From Paenibacillus luteus (GTDB taxonomy: Bacteria > Bacillota > Bacilli > Paenibacillales > Paenibacillaceae), in NCBI RefSeq assembly GCF_006542765.1, contig NZ_SKCD01000003.1, forward strand, positions 62,001 through 126,000: 64,000 bases of DNA. Direction: 5' to 3'. The translations under genes were made by a program, and so were the position numbers. Below, piece after piece: positions 33,690 to 42,501 of this stretch. The stretch's first letter is position 1; each line of letters begins with the position of its first letter. The notes below the pieces were generated by a model. The model was not told the DNA's origin. It was given only the letters and a program-made list of their open reading frames with translations, and did not search any database.

Positions 33690-34634
33690 ATGGGCAAGGC
33701 AAAGCTGCAATTTGCTAAACGATATACCTTTTTTACCGACATCCGAAAAAATCCGATTTCTTATTTGCTGGTTCTGCCGGCGTTGCTTTACACATTTGTA
33801 TACGGATATATGACGCTGCCTTATATGGTTATCGCCTTTCAAAAGTTCAATTATACGAAGGGAATTTTCAATAGTGAATGGGTAGGCTGGAAAAACTTCG
33901 AGTTCTTCTTCCATTCAACAGCAGCGACGATGGTCACTTGGAATACGATTAAACTAAACTTTCTTTCTATACTATTCGGAACGGTTGTCGCGCTATTATT
34001 CTCAATCTTATTAAATGAGATTCGCTCGCGCTTATTTAAAAGAGTATCGCAATCAACCTTATTATTCCCACACTTTCTATCGTGGATCATTGTCAGCTAT
34101 ATCGTTTACAGCTTCTTTTCCACCGAGCACGGCTTGATCAACAATCTACTGCAGACGTTTGGTTTCGATCCGTACAACTGGTATTCTGATCCGAAGCCGT
34201 GGACATGGATTTTAGTCGGGCTTAGCGTCTGGAAGGAAACAGGGATGTCCGCAGTCATTTATTTGGCAGCTATTACGGCTATTGATGATTCCTTGTATGA
34301 AGCAGCGAAGATTGATGGAGCCAACCGCTGGCAGCAGATCAAATCTATTACGATACCAATGCTGATGCCTACGCTTTCCATTCTTACGCTTCTCGCAATT
34401 GGTAAAATATTCTATTCTGACTTCAGCATGATATATGCCATTATCGGAGACAATGGCATGCTCTATTCGACAACAGATGTAATTGATACCTATACTTTCC
34501 GCACGCTAAGAACATCGGGGAATCCGGCAATTGCCATGGCAATCGGGCTTTATCAATCCGTGGTAGGTTTCGTGCTCGTTCTATCGGCGAATTGGATCGT
34601 GAAAAAATTTAATAAAGATAGCGCGATGTTCTAG
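33690..34634 (+). CDS. ABC transporter permease, LplB/YtePlike (CUT1 family)
   Basis: The 314-residue permease has six predicted helices, an LPALLYTFVYGYMTLPYMVI start typical of LplB proteins, and the EAA loop YEAAKIDGANRWQQIKSITIP. ATG 33690 has GGAGGGG nine nt upstream; an in-frame ATG at 33666 lacks one. It is the first gene of an importer operon (two permeases, one binding protein) without an ATPase, which must be shared. The substrate is probably an oligosaccharide handled by the following GH43, GH36 and GH4 genes. Confidence 0.86.
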   Translation: MGKAKLQFAKRYTFFTDIRKNPISYLLVLPALLYTFVYGYMTLPYMVIAFQKFNYTKGIFNSEWVGWKNFEFFFHSTAATMVTWNTIKLNFLSILFGTVVALLFSILLNEIRSRLFKRVSQSTLLFPHFLSWIIVSYIVYSFFSTEHGLINNLLQTFGFDPYNWYSDPKPWTWILVGLSVWKETGMSAVIYLAAITAIDDSLYEAAKIDGANRWQQIKSITIPMLMPTLSILTLLAIGKIFYSDFSMIYAIIGDNGMLYSTTDVIDTYTFRTLRTSGNPAIAMAIGLYQSVVGFVLVLSANWIVKKFNKDSAMF

Positions 34635-34650
34635 AGAGAGGTGAATTCAA

Positions 34651-35520
34651 GTGAAAAAAGCTGATAAATTTCAAATAGCCAATACGATTTTTATTTTCTT
34701 GTTTGCAATGTTTTGCACGCTTCCAATTTTGCTCGTTTTGATCGTATCCTTCTCTGATGAAAATTCGATACTAAGAAAAGGATACAGCTTCTTCCCGGAC
34801 AATTTCTCGCTGAGCGCCTATAAATCGGTTTTTTCAAGCAATGAACAGCTGTTTCAAAGCTATGCGGTTTCCATCGGAGTTACCGTAATCGGGACGCTGG
34901 CCGCGGTCATTATAACAGGGATGGCCGGCTATATGCTTGCAAACAGGCTGGTTCGCTACCGCAATCCAATTGCTTTATTTTTCTTCATTACGATGCTGTT
35001 TAATGCTGGATTGGTTCCGTGGTATATGATGAATGATTTGCTTGGCTTCAAAAACAATTTGATGGCGCTTATCATCCCGACGCTTATATTCAGCCCATTT
35101 AATTTGTTTCTTGTCCGAAATTTTATGCAGGAGCTGCCTGAGGCCTTGCTGGAATCGGCTAGAATCGATGGGGCGAGCGATGCGTACATCGCATTTCGTA
35201 TCGTTTTCCCGCTATCCTTGCCCGTGCTTGCCACGGTAGCATTGTTTTATGGGCTTGGGTATTGGAACAACTGGTTTAACGCGATTATGCTAGTCGATAA
35301 AGAGAGTTTGTATCCGCTGCAGTATTTATTGTACAAGCTGCAATCCGAGATCAATATGGTCAACCAGATGCAGGGGGTAGCTTCCTCCAACATAACGGTT
35401 CCGGCGGAATCGTTCAAAATGGCAATCGCGATTATTACGATCGGCCCGATTGTGCTGCTCTATCCGTTCCTGCAGCGCTTCATTATTAAAGGTCTGATCG
35501 TCGGAGCAGTCAAAGGCTAG
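34651..35520 (+). CDS. ABC transporter permease, LplC/YtcP-like (CUT1 family)
   Basis: The 289-residue partner permease has an N-terminal helix IFIFLFAMFCTLPILLVLIV, the EAA loop LLESARIDGASDAYIAFRIV and the family ending FIIKGLIVGAVKG. A GAGAGAGGTG site precedes the ATG, 16 nt after the first permease. It acts with that permease and the following lipoprotein. Confidence 0.87.
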   Translation: MKKADKFQIANTIFIFLFAMFCTLPILLVLIVSFSDENSILRKGYSFFPDNFSLSAYKSVFSSNEQLFQSYAVSIGVTVIGTLAAVIITGMAGYMLANRLVRYRNPIALFFFITMLFNAGLVPWYMMNDLLGFKNNLMALIIPTLIFSPFNLFLVRNFMQELPEALLESARIDGASDAYIAFRIVFPLSLPVLATVALFYGLGYWNNWFNAIMLVDKESLYPLQYLLYKLQSEINMVNQMQGVASSNITVPAESFKMAIAIITIGPIVLLYPFLQRFIIKGLIVGAVKG

Positions 35521-35571
35521 ATATATCGCTGCAAAGCTTTATATAAATCAAGATTGAGAGAGGGGTTCAGA

Positions 35572-37119
35572 ATGATGAACAAGAAGAAATTGCGCTTTAT
35601 TCCTGCAAGCCTGGTTATTGTTATGATGGTCGTTCTTATGATGGCATGTAGTAATTCCGGCAGCAAAGAGGGTTCAAACGGCAATGCTGCGGGGGAACAA
35701 GGAAATGCTGAAGCTGTACTGCCCCTTCGCTATGTCATTCCAGGCACGGCAAAGCCTCATTCGGATGAAGTTGTGAGCAAAGTAAACGAAAAGCTGCAGG
35801 CTGACGGCGTTAACGTAAAGCTGGAGTTAAAATATATCCCTTGGGATGCTTGGGATCAAAAGACGAATCTCATGCTCAGCACCGGCGAGGAATTCGAAAT
35901 GATCCACGTGATGGAGAATGGCTCCGTTCCTACGGGCTCCTATGTCGGGCGGGGAGCGCTCCAGCCGCTTGACGAGCTTATTGACCAATACGGTCCCGAG
36001 CTGAAAAAAATCATTCCAGACTACGCCTGGGAAGCAGCAAAAATCAATGGAAAAATCTATTCCGTCCCTGCCGTATGGCGTTATGAAACATCAGGTAGCG
36101 GTGAGATGGGTACGCTTGGCTACCGCAAGGATTTGCTAGAGAAGGTGGGACTTCCTTTCCCTAACACAGCAGAAGAGATGATTGCAACAGCTGAAAAAAT
36201 GCAGCAGGCTGCTGGCAAGAAGCTCTACATTCAAACGGAGACAGACGGCTCGCCGGTCTTCTTGCACCGTACCTATGAAGCTTGGCCGTTCTATGTCGAC
36301 TACAGAGACCAGATCATTAAAGTAGATCAACAAGGTAATGTTTCCTCATGGCTCGAGAGCGAAGAATTCAAAAAAGATGCGGATTTCTTCCGTCAATTGT
36401 ATGAGAAAAAGCTGATTAACCCGGATATTCTCACCTATAAAAAAGAAGAACGCGACAAAGCGATGACGCTTGGCGATTTTATTTATAGCACAAATGGCGC
36501 TTTGTACTCATCGATTGCGATTGCGAAGAACAACCCGACCGCTAAAATTGCCGAGGATTACCTGTCTGCAGAAAAACCACTTCTGCAATACTTGGCTTTC
36601 GGTAATACAAACGCCGTTCCGGCAACTGCCGAGCACCCCGAAGCGGCAATCAAGTTTTTGAACTGGCTGTACAGCAACAAGGATAATCACAACCTGTTCC
36701 TTTATGGCGAAGAAGGCACTCATTATAAAGCTGTGGGAGAGCGTACGGCAGATTTCATCCGCGACGCGAACGACCAATCGTATTACTTCGATTCATGGAT
36801 GATCGGCAACATCAACTACATGCTCTTTGACGTGAAAACGCCGGAGGATTATTTAAAGATGCAAACGACTGAGCCGACGAATCCAGTTGAATTCTCGCCG
36901 GTGCTTGGCTTCCGCCTGAATACGGAGCCGATCGCGGTTGAATACGCAAACGTGCTGTCGGAAGTGAAGTCGAAGATTATTCCGATCAAGATGGGTGTTC
37001 AGCCGTATGATAAATTTTTCCCGGCTGCGCTTGAAAGCTTGAAGGCTGCAGGACTTGATAAAGTGATTGATGAATACAAGAATCAGTTCGCTGAATTTCA
37101 AGCAGCCCAAAAAAAATAG
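35572..37119 (+). CDS. ABC transporter substrate-binding lipoprotein, LplA-like
   Basis: The 515-residue protein has a lipoprotein signal (PASLVIVMMVVLMMACSNSG, Cys lipidation site) and a large family-1-type binding body with KYIPWDAWDQKTNLMLSTGE and EWEMIHV-like segments common to LplA/YtcQ proteins. It captures an oligosaccharide outside the membrane. ATG 35572 has GAGAGGGG about 8 nt upstream; the longer TTG-started frame from 35554 is less likely. A hairpin follows it, consistent with higher expression of the binding protein than of the downstream genes. Confidence 0.86.
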   Translation: MMNKKKLRFIPASLVIVMMVVLMMACSNSGSKEGSNGNAAGEQGNAEAVLPLRYVIPGTAKPHSDEVVSKVNEKLQADGVNVKLELKYIPWDAWDQKTNLMLSTGEEFEMIHVMENGSVPTGSYVGRGALQPLDELIDQYGPELKKIIPDYAWEAAKINGKIYSVPAVWRYETSGSGEMGTLGYRKDLLEKVGLPFPNTAEEMIATAEKMQQAAGKKLYIQTETDGSPVFLHRTYEAWPFYVDYRDQIIKVDQQGNVSSWLESEEFKKDADFFRQLYEKKLINPDILTYKKEERDKAMTLGDFIYSTNGALYSSIAIAKNNPTAKIAEDYLSAEKPLLQYLAFGNTNAVPATAEHPEAAIKFLNWLYSNKDNHNLFLYGEEGTHYKAVGERTADFIRDANDQSYYFDSWMIGNINYMLFDVKTPEDYLKMQTTEPTNPVEFSPVLGFRLNTEPIAVEYANVLSEVKSKIIPIKMGVQPYDKFFPAALESLKAAGLDKVIDEYKNQFAEFQAAQKK

Positions 37120-37123
37120 CTTC

Positions 37124-37163
37124 AAAAGAGAAATCCGCGGTTGCAGCTGCGGATTTCCCTTTT
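37124..37163 (+). terminator. Hairpin terminator after the LplA-like gene
   Basis: AAAGAGAAATCCGC pairs with GCGGATTTCCCTTT (one mismatch) around a 10-nt loop, followed by TTTTACTACTT. It lies between the importer operon and the broken GH43 gene and may act as a partial terminator. Confidence 0.65.
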
Positions 37164-37188
37164 ACTACTTACAAGGAAGGAGCTTGTA

Positions 37189-37763
37189 ATGATGAGTGGG
37201 AACAGCAGCATTTATTCGGGAAATCCGATATTTCCTGGCTGGTACGCCGACCCGGAGGCAAGAATTTTTGAAGGGAGATACTGGGTTTACCCTACGTTTT
37301 CCGCGCCCTATGACGATCAAGCTCACTTTGATGCTTTTCACTCCGAGGATTTGGTGGAATGGACGAAGGTGGAGCGCATTTTGGAAATGAAGGACATTTC
37401 TTGGGCTAGGCGCGCGCTTTGGGCTCCTTCACCTATTTCATGTGGGCGGAGGGCGGATGGGGAGGCCCGGGCTATTCGGTCGCTTACGCGATATCCTCGT
37501 CACCTATTGGGCCTTTCATGCGTGTCGGGAAGATATTGCAGCAAAACCCTGTCGTAGCTACTGGTGCAGGCCATCATGGCATGATTCAAGTACCGAGTAC
37601 GGACGAATGGTATATCGTATATCATCGCAGACCTTTGACGGAGTCAGCGGCGGAGAATCGTGTCACTTGTATCGACCGTCTTTACTTTGAACAGGACGGC
37701 ACCATTCGACCGGTGGAGATGACTTTTTCAGGTGTAAAGGAGCATTCTTCGAAAAAAAAATGA
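37189..37763 (+). pseudogene. GH43-family glycosidase gene broken by an internal deletion
   Basis: The first 80 residues match the GH43 start: NPIFPGWYADPEARIFEGRY (catalytic Asp in YADPE), then HSEDLVEWTKVERIL and RRALWAPS. The frame is then lost. A second frame from about 37431 gives the GH43 end (FMWAEGGWGGPGYSVAYAIS, VVATGAGHHGMIQVPSTDEW, YIVYHRRPL). About 100-150 residues between them, with the second catalytic Asp and the Glu acid, are missing. The two parts meet at GGCTCCTTCACC (37422-37433), readable in both frames. An AAGGAAGGAG site survives. The product cannot be active. Confidence 0.82.
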
Positions 37764-37773
37764 AAGGGGCAGA

Positions 37774-39390
37774 ATGAGAATGGCGATTCATTTTTTAGAG
37801 AAACCCAACGATGTTTTCGTTGAGACCGAGCAGGGTTGGCATTGCTTACAGGGAGACAAGAAGGGGCGGTGGAGCGGCAATAACTTGGAAGTGCAAGCTG
37901 TTGCGAACATGCAAGGGCTGCCCATAACGTTGGAGGCGGTTAACGAAGCAGTAAAAACTGTTAAGATAAGCTGGTATATTCGCTCAGAGGGCCAGCTTCA
38001 GGTGCTGGGAGACCACTGGGAGCGCTCATATGGAGACTTGGAATGGCGGGGCATCGTGCCTGAAAGAATTATGCCTTGGTATTTTCTTACTCACGATGGC
38101 AGCGTAACAAATGGTTATGGTGTTCTCACAGGTTCGAATGCTTTCTGCTACTGGCAAATGGATAAGGAGAGCGTGACGTTAACGGCTGATGTTCGGAATG
38201 GCAATGCTGGCGTTAGGCTAGAAGGCAGACGGCTTAATGTGGCGACGATCGTCGAGTATCAGGGAGGCAGCGGGGAATCGTCCTTTAATGAGGCAAGGCG
38301 CTTCTGCAAGCAAATGTGTGCACAGCCTATCATGCCCTCCGATCCGGTGTATGGAGGGAATAATTGGTATTATGCTTATGGAAACAGCTCTCATGAGCAA
38401 ATTTTGAGTGATTCAAGATTTATCTCATCCCTTGCCTCGAACGCGAAAAATCGCCCCTTCATGGTTATTGATGACGGTTGGCAATTGGCAAGCGGCGGCG
38501 GAGCTTGCAAAGGCGGTCCTTGGACAGGCAGTCCCTTATTCCCGGACATGGCCGGCCTTGCTAGTGATATGAAACAATTCGGCGTTCGGCCAGGCATATG
38601 GTGCCGACCGTTAATGGTATCCGGTGACGTGCCGGATGAGTGGGTGCGTTTCGTAACGGACGATAACGATAAAGTGCTCGACCCCAGCGTTCCCGGTGCG
38701 CTTGCCTACATTTCGAAATCCATTGAACAAATGTCGAATTGGGGCTATGAGCTAATCAAGCATGATTTCTCGACGTATGACCTGCTAGGCAAGTGGGGCT
38801 TCCAAATGAAATCAGATATGAACGGACAACCGCATGCCTTTCGTGACCGCAGCAGAACGACGGCTGAAATTACGCTTGATTTATATAGAACGATTGCAAA
38901 AGCATCCGGAAGCAGCATTGTGATAGGATGCAATACGATTAGCCATCTTGCTGCCGGATTGTTTGAAATACAGCGTACGGGAGACGACACAAGCGGCAAG
39001 TCGTGGGAGCGGACACGTTATATGGGCGTTAACACGCTTGCCTTCCGTATGGCTCAGCACGGCACGTTCTACAGCCATGACGCCGACTGCGTTGGCATCA
39101 CGGAGCATGTTCCTTGGGAATTAAACAAGGAGTGGCTTGACTTGCTCGCCGGCAGCGGGACGCCGCTGTTCGTATCCGTTGATCCGGCTATCGTAACCAA
39201 GGAGCAGGAGCTGGCGCTTCGAGCAGCATTTGAGCTTGCAGCAAGGGAATTGCCACTAGGCGAGCCGCTCGATTGGATGGAAACAACCTGCCCAAGCCGT
39301 TGGTTATTGAACGGAGCGGAACGATCTTTCAATTGGAATCGGAAATCACTTGAAACCTTGTCTTTGAACGATAATCATTGGTGGCTTTAA
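37774..39390 (+). CDS. Alpha-galactosidase-like glycoside hydrolase (GH36/GH27 clan)
   Basis: The 538-residue protein has an N-terminal beta-sandwich and a TIM barrel with PFMVIDDGWQLA, FGVRPGIWCRPL, GYELIKHDFSTYDLLGKW (probable nucleophile Asp in KHD) and FEIQRTGDDTSGKSWERT (probable acid Asp in GDD). These match the GH-D clan of alpha-galactosidases; it is shorter than most GH36 enzymes and lacks a signal peptide, so it works inside the cell. Substrate may be alpha-galactosides, but other alpha-linked sugars are possible in this clan. It follows the GH43 remnant by 10 nt with GAAAGGGG. Confidence 0.75.
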   Translation: MRMAIHFLEKPNDVFVETEQGWHCLQGDKKGRWSGNNLEVQAVANMQGLPITLEAVNEAVKTVKISWYIRSEGQLQVLGDHWERSYGDLEWRGIVPERIMPWYFLTHDGSVTNGYGVLTGSNAFCYWQMDKESVTLTADVRNGNAGVRLEGRRLNVATIVEYQGGSGESSFNEARRFCKQMCAQPIMPSDPVYGGNNWYYAYGNSSHEQILSDSRFISSLASNAKNRPFMVIDDGWQLASGGGACKGGPWTGSPLFPDMAGLASDMKQFGVRPGIWCRPLMVSGDVPDEWVRFVTDDNDKVLDPSVPGALAYISKSIEQMSNWGYELIKHDFSTYDLLGKWGFQMKSDMNGQPHAFRDRSRTTAEITLDLYRTIAKASGSSIVIGCNTISHLAAGLFEIQRTGDDTSGKSWERTRYMGVNTLAFRMAQHGTFYSHDADCVGITEHVPWELNKEWLDLLAGSGTPLFVSVDPAIVTKEQELALRAAFELAARELPLGEPLDWMETTCPSRWLLNGAERSFNWNRKSLETLSLNDNHWWL

Positions 39391-39434
39391 TTAGAAGCGG
39401 CTAACCAATAACAGAGAGAAGTGGAGGGAGAAAA

Positions 39435-40742
39435 ATGAAATTTGTATTGATTGGTGGAGGCAGCTTTGTGTTTGCGCCCACGGTTCTGGAAGATATCATT
39501 GTCAAACATCGGTTGTCGGACGATGAATTGGTGCTCGTCGATCCGAACGCTGAAGCCGTTGAGGCAATGGCGGGAGCGGGACGGAGAATAGCTAAAGAGC
39601 TTGGGGTTTCCGTACGGATTAGCTCTGTTACGGAACGCAGCGAAGCTCTAAGCGGCGCGAATTATGTCATTGTATCGGCTTCTCCGCAAGGAGCGCAGCG
39701 CTGGAGCATGGATTATGAAATTTTGTCGGAGCTAGGTATGGCAGATCAAGCCCGGGAGTGCGGCGGTGTAGGCGGTCTTATGAACGCTTTCCGTTCCATC
39801 ACGCTGTTAATGGCGGTATGCAGGGACATGGAGAATTTATGCCCTAATGCGATTTTGCTTGATGTGACCAACCCGATGCCACGAGTCGTAACGGCAATCG
39901 ACAGGTACACTTCGATCCGTGCCGCCGGCTTCTGCAATATTGCCTATCAAGGGCCTGACGGCTACGCCGTACTGCCCAGATTAATTGGGCGAGAGCCCGA
40001 GGATGTAGAGATTGTAACGGGTGGGCTTAACCATTTTGCTTGGCTGCTTGCTATGAAAGACAAGCATACGGGAGAAGACTTGCTGCCGGCTATTTCAACC
40101 TATATCCGGGAAGGAGACTGGTCGTCGCAAAATGAGAATAAATGCCGGGAGCTTACTGTTATGCGCCGCTGGTTAGAGGAATACGGAGCCATTGCGGCTG
40201 GCGCGGTTGATCATCATGCCGAATATTTGCCTGTGCAGGACGATATTAGCTACACGGTGACGCCCCCGTATCATGGAACAGAAGTTGAACGGAGACAAAG
40301 GCTGAGTGAGCTGCAGGCCATTTCTGCTGGTGAGCGTGACTGGAATGACCTGTTCCATCATGGGAGCTGGGAGCATCCGGTAGACGTAGCGCTTGCGCTA
40401 ACGAGAGGTGTAACCGCGAAAGTCGATATTTTGAATGTTCGAAACAACGGCGCAATACCGGAGCTGTTGGATGAACGAATCGTCGAGGTGTCTGTCTCCA
40501 TTTCGGAAGGCGCATGGAAAACGATTGCGTTGCCCTCATTACCGCCTGCCCTAGTAGAGCTTTGCAGAAAAATTTCCGACGTACACGAATTGGTCGCTGA
40601 AGCGGCTGTCAAAGGAGATGCAGCTCTTGCGCATCAGGCGTTAGAGCTTGATCCCGCTATTACTGACAAGCAGGCAGCCCATATTGCCCTTGACAGGATG
40701 TTATTGGTTCATGCCGATTTGCTGCCGCAATTTCATTCATGA
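39435..40742 (+). CDS. NAD- and Mn-dependent glycosidase, GH4 family
   Basis: The 435-residue protein begins with a Rossmann motif, KFVLIGGGSFVFAP, and has DVTNPMPRVVTAI, GFCNIAYQGP (metal-binding Cys-Asn) and GGLNHFAWLL (metal and catalytic His), then AAGAVDHHAEYLP. GH4 enzymes oxidise C3 of the sugar with NAD+ and eliminate the aglycone; both alpha- and beta-glycosides, with or without a 6-phosphate, are substrates. The CNIA variant does not point clearly to one of them. Next to a GH36-like gene and without a PTS, an alpha-galactosidase or alpha-glucuronidase-type role is plausible. The ATG has GGAGGGAG upstream. Confidence 0.85.
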   Translation: MKFVLIGGGSFVFAPTVLEDIIVKHRLSDDELVLVDPNAEAVEAMAGAGRRIAKELGVSVRISSVTERSEALSGANYVIVSASPQGAQRWSMDYEILSELGMADQARECGGVGGLMNAFRSITLLMAVCRDMENLCPNAILLDVTNPMPRVVTAIDRYTSIRAAGFCNIAYQGPDGYAVLPRLIGREPEDVEIVTGGLNHFAWLLAMKDKHTGEDLLPAISTYIREGDWSSQNENKCRELTVMRRWLEEYGAIAAGAVDHHAEYLPVQDDISYTVTPPYHGTEVERRQRLSELQAISAGERDWNDLFHHGSWEHPVDVALALTRGVTAKVDILNVRNNGAIPELLDERIVEVSVSISEGAWKTIALPSLPPALVELCRKISDVHELVAEAAVKGDAALAHQALELDPAITDKQAAHIALDRMLLVHADLLPQFHS

Positions 40743-40833
40743 AAGGTTTAGCACTTTTTTGTGCACATGGGAAAAAACTCAAAAGCCACGACAAGCGGAT
40801 TCAATGCATGAATAGTCTGTGATTTTTGGACTT

Positions 40834-40876
40834 GCTGCATTTTATGAGGTGATATAAGTCCTTCATAAAATGCAGC
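40834..40876. terminator. Perfect hairpin between convergent GH4 and GH125 genes
   Basis: GCTGCATTTTATGA pairs perfectly with TCATAAAATGCAGC around a 16-nt loop. It has no T-run but lies in a convergent gap, so it probably terminates both transcripts. Confidence 0.55.
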
Positions 40877-40914
40877 GGGTCGCTTACCCAAGAGGCTGCG
40901 CTTGTCCTTGAGAA

Positions 40915-42195
40915 TTAAATGATATTTTTGTCCATCGCCTTAACGATCAAGGTCGCAAATAAGCTGTTGGACCAGGCGAACCATTCACGGGAGAAGTCTG
41001 CCGGATTATCCGGGTGGAAGCCCTCGTGCATAAAGCCCGTATCGGCGTCCGTATCGATCAGCACTTGAATCAGCTCTTTGATCTCCGCGTCATTATCCGA
41101 GGTTAATGCCTGCATCGAGAGTGCCATATGCCATACATAGCCGCCAGGGGTATGGGGGCTGCCAATGCCTTTAGCATGCTTGCCCTCAAAGTAGAACGGA
41201 TTATCGAAGCTAAGGGCAAAGCTACGCGTATTCTGATAAATCGGATCATCCGTGCCGACATAACCAATATAAGGGATGGAGATAAGCCCTGGTGTCCCCG
41301 CGTCATCCATTAGGCAATAATTGCCGAAGCCATCTGTTTCATAAGCATAGATTGGACCATGGGTCGGGTGATTCACGATACCGTAATGGCGGATGCCAAA
41401 ATCAATCTCTCTACGCAGCTTTTCTGCCCGCTCTGCAAGGCGCTCATCCTTATAAATCTCGGTTGCGATTTCAATAATATAGCCTAGCACAACGACAGCG
41501 AACATATTTGAAGGGATGTTATAGCCAAACACATTGGCATCATCACTTGGGCGAAAGCCAGACCATGTCATGCCTGTGTAGTTAGCAGGCATACCGCGTC
41601 CATCGTTTGGCAGCGTTTCTGTTTCTTGTTTGGTCTGTCTATTAAAATGGTAATTGGAACGCTCTTGATGATGTTGCTCCGTGATCATGACTTCAACGAT
41701 GGAGGTGAGGGCCTGATAACATTCATGGGTGAATATATCCGTTTGTCCCGCTTCCTTCCAATAGGAGTATAGGAGCTGAACAGGAAAACAAAGCGAGTCC
41801 AGCTCGTATTTGCGCTCCCACATCCAAGGATTCAAATGGCAGTCGTCGGTGTCGCGATAATGGCGGTCATTGGCCGTTTCATTAAAAGCATTGGTGTACG
41901 GGTCAATATTAATATAGAAGATTTGTCTGGCGATCAGGCCGCCGATGATGCGCTGCAGCTGCTCGTCGTTTTTGGCAAACGGTATGTAATGGCGAACCTG
42001 CTCGGTAGAATCACGCAGCCACATGGCTGGTATGTCTCCAGTGAATACAAACGTTGTACCGTCATCCAATAATTTGGTTGTTGTTTCTAGTGTGTTAGGA
42101 AACGTATTACGAAATAATTGCTGCAGCTTGGGACGATGGCCCAGACGCTTGTCGGCTTCCTCTAGATAAGTTGTAATCGATTTTGGCAATGTCAT
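40915..42195 (-). CDS. Exo-alpha-1,6-mannosidase, GH125 family
   Basis: The 426-residue protein has GH125 features: FTGDIPAMWLRDSTEQVRHY, ETANDRHYRDTDDCHLNPWM, WERKYELDSLCFPVQLL, NYTGMTWSGFRPSDD, IPSNMFAVV and IGSPHTPGGYVWHMAL. GH125 enzymes remove terminal alpha-1,6-linked mannose with inversion from N-glycans or yeast mannan. Length equals the family norm, with no signal peptide. ATG 42195 follows AGGAGG; an in-frame ATG at 42222 lies beyond it. The gene is divergent from the mannoside importer and alone on the minus strand. Confidence 0.9.
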   Translation of the reverse strand: MTLPKSITTYLEEADKRLGHRPKLQQLFRNTFPNTLETTTKLLDDGTTFVFTGDIPAMWLRDSTEQVRHYIPFAKNDEQLQRIIGGLIARQIFYINIDPYTNAFNETANDRHYRDTDDCHLNPWMWERKYELDSLCFPVQLLYSYWKEAGQTDIFTHECYQALTSIVEVMITEQHHQERSNYHFNRQTKQETETLPNDGRGMPANYTGMTWSGFRPSDDANVFGYNIPSNMFAVVVLGYIIEIATEIYKDERLAERAEKLRREIDFGIRHYGIVNHPTHGPIYAYETDGFGNYCLMDDAGTPGLISIPYIGYVGTDDPIYQNTRSFALSFDNPFYFEGKHAKGIGSPHTPGGYVWHMALSMQALTSDNDAEIKELIQVLIDTDADTGFMHEGFHPDNPADFSREWFAWSNSLFATLIVKAMDKNII

Positions 42196-42277
42196 GGTAT
42201 GGGCCTCCTGAAAGTTGGTCATGTCCTAACTTGATCTACCCAACAGGATGTCACAAGGCCGTCAGATCGGCAATATG

Positions 42278-42408
42278 TATAATATGCAGTGCGGAATCTA
42301 GGTTCAAAAACAACACAAAAGCGCCTACAACGCATTGCTGCAGGCGTGTCAAATTTGCTTTGGTAAAGCGGTCAAACCCAGTTACATCAAGGGTTTGGCC
42401 TTTTTTTT
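42278..42408 (+). promoter_or_regulatory. Leader with intrinsic terminator upstream of the mannoside importer, candidate attenuator
   Basis: A TATAAT (42278-42283; no good -35) lies between the divergent genes. A small hairpin CGCCT/AGGCG (42322-42346) follows, then GGTCAAACCC paired perfectly with GGGTTTGGCC (42370-42379 and 42391-42400) running into eight T residues. The terminator is about 95 nt before the permease start with no gene in front of it, so it either attenuates the importer operon or ends a small RNA. Confidence 0.55.
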
Positions 42409-42501
42409 CGTTTGCTTCAAATACGACATATTTATCCTTCCCAGATAGACGCCTATAATTTGGAGCAGAGTGGTACAGGAACAGGAAAGGGGCATCAGAA
42501 A

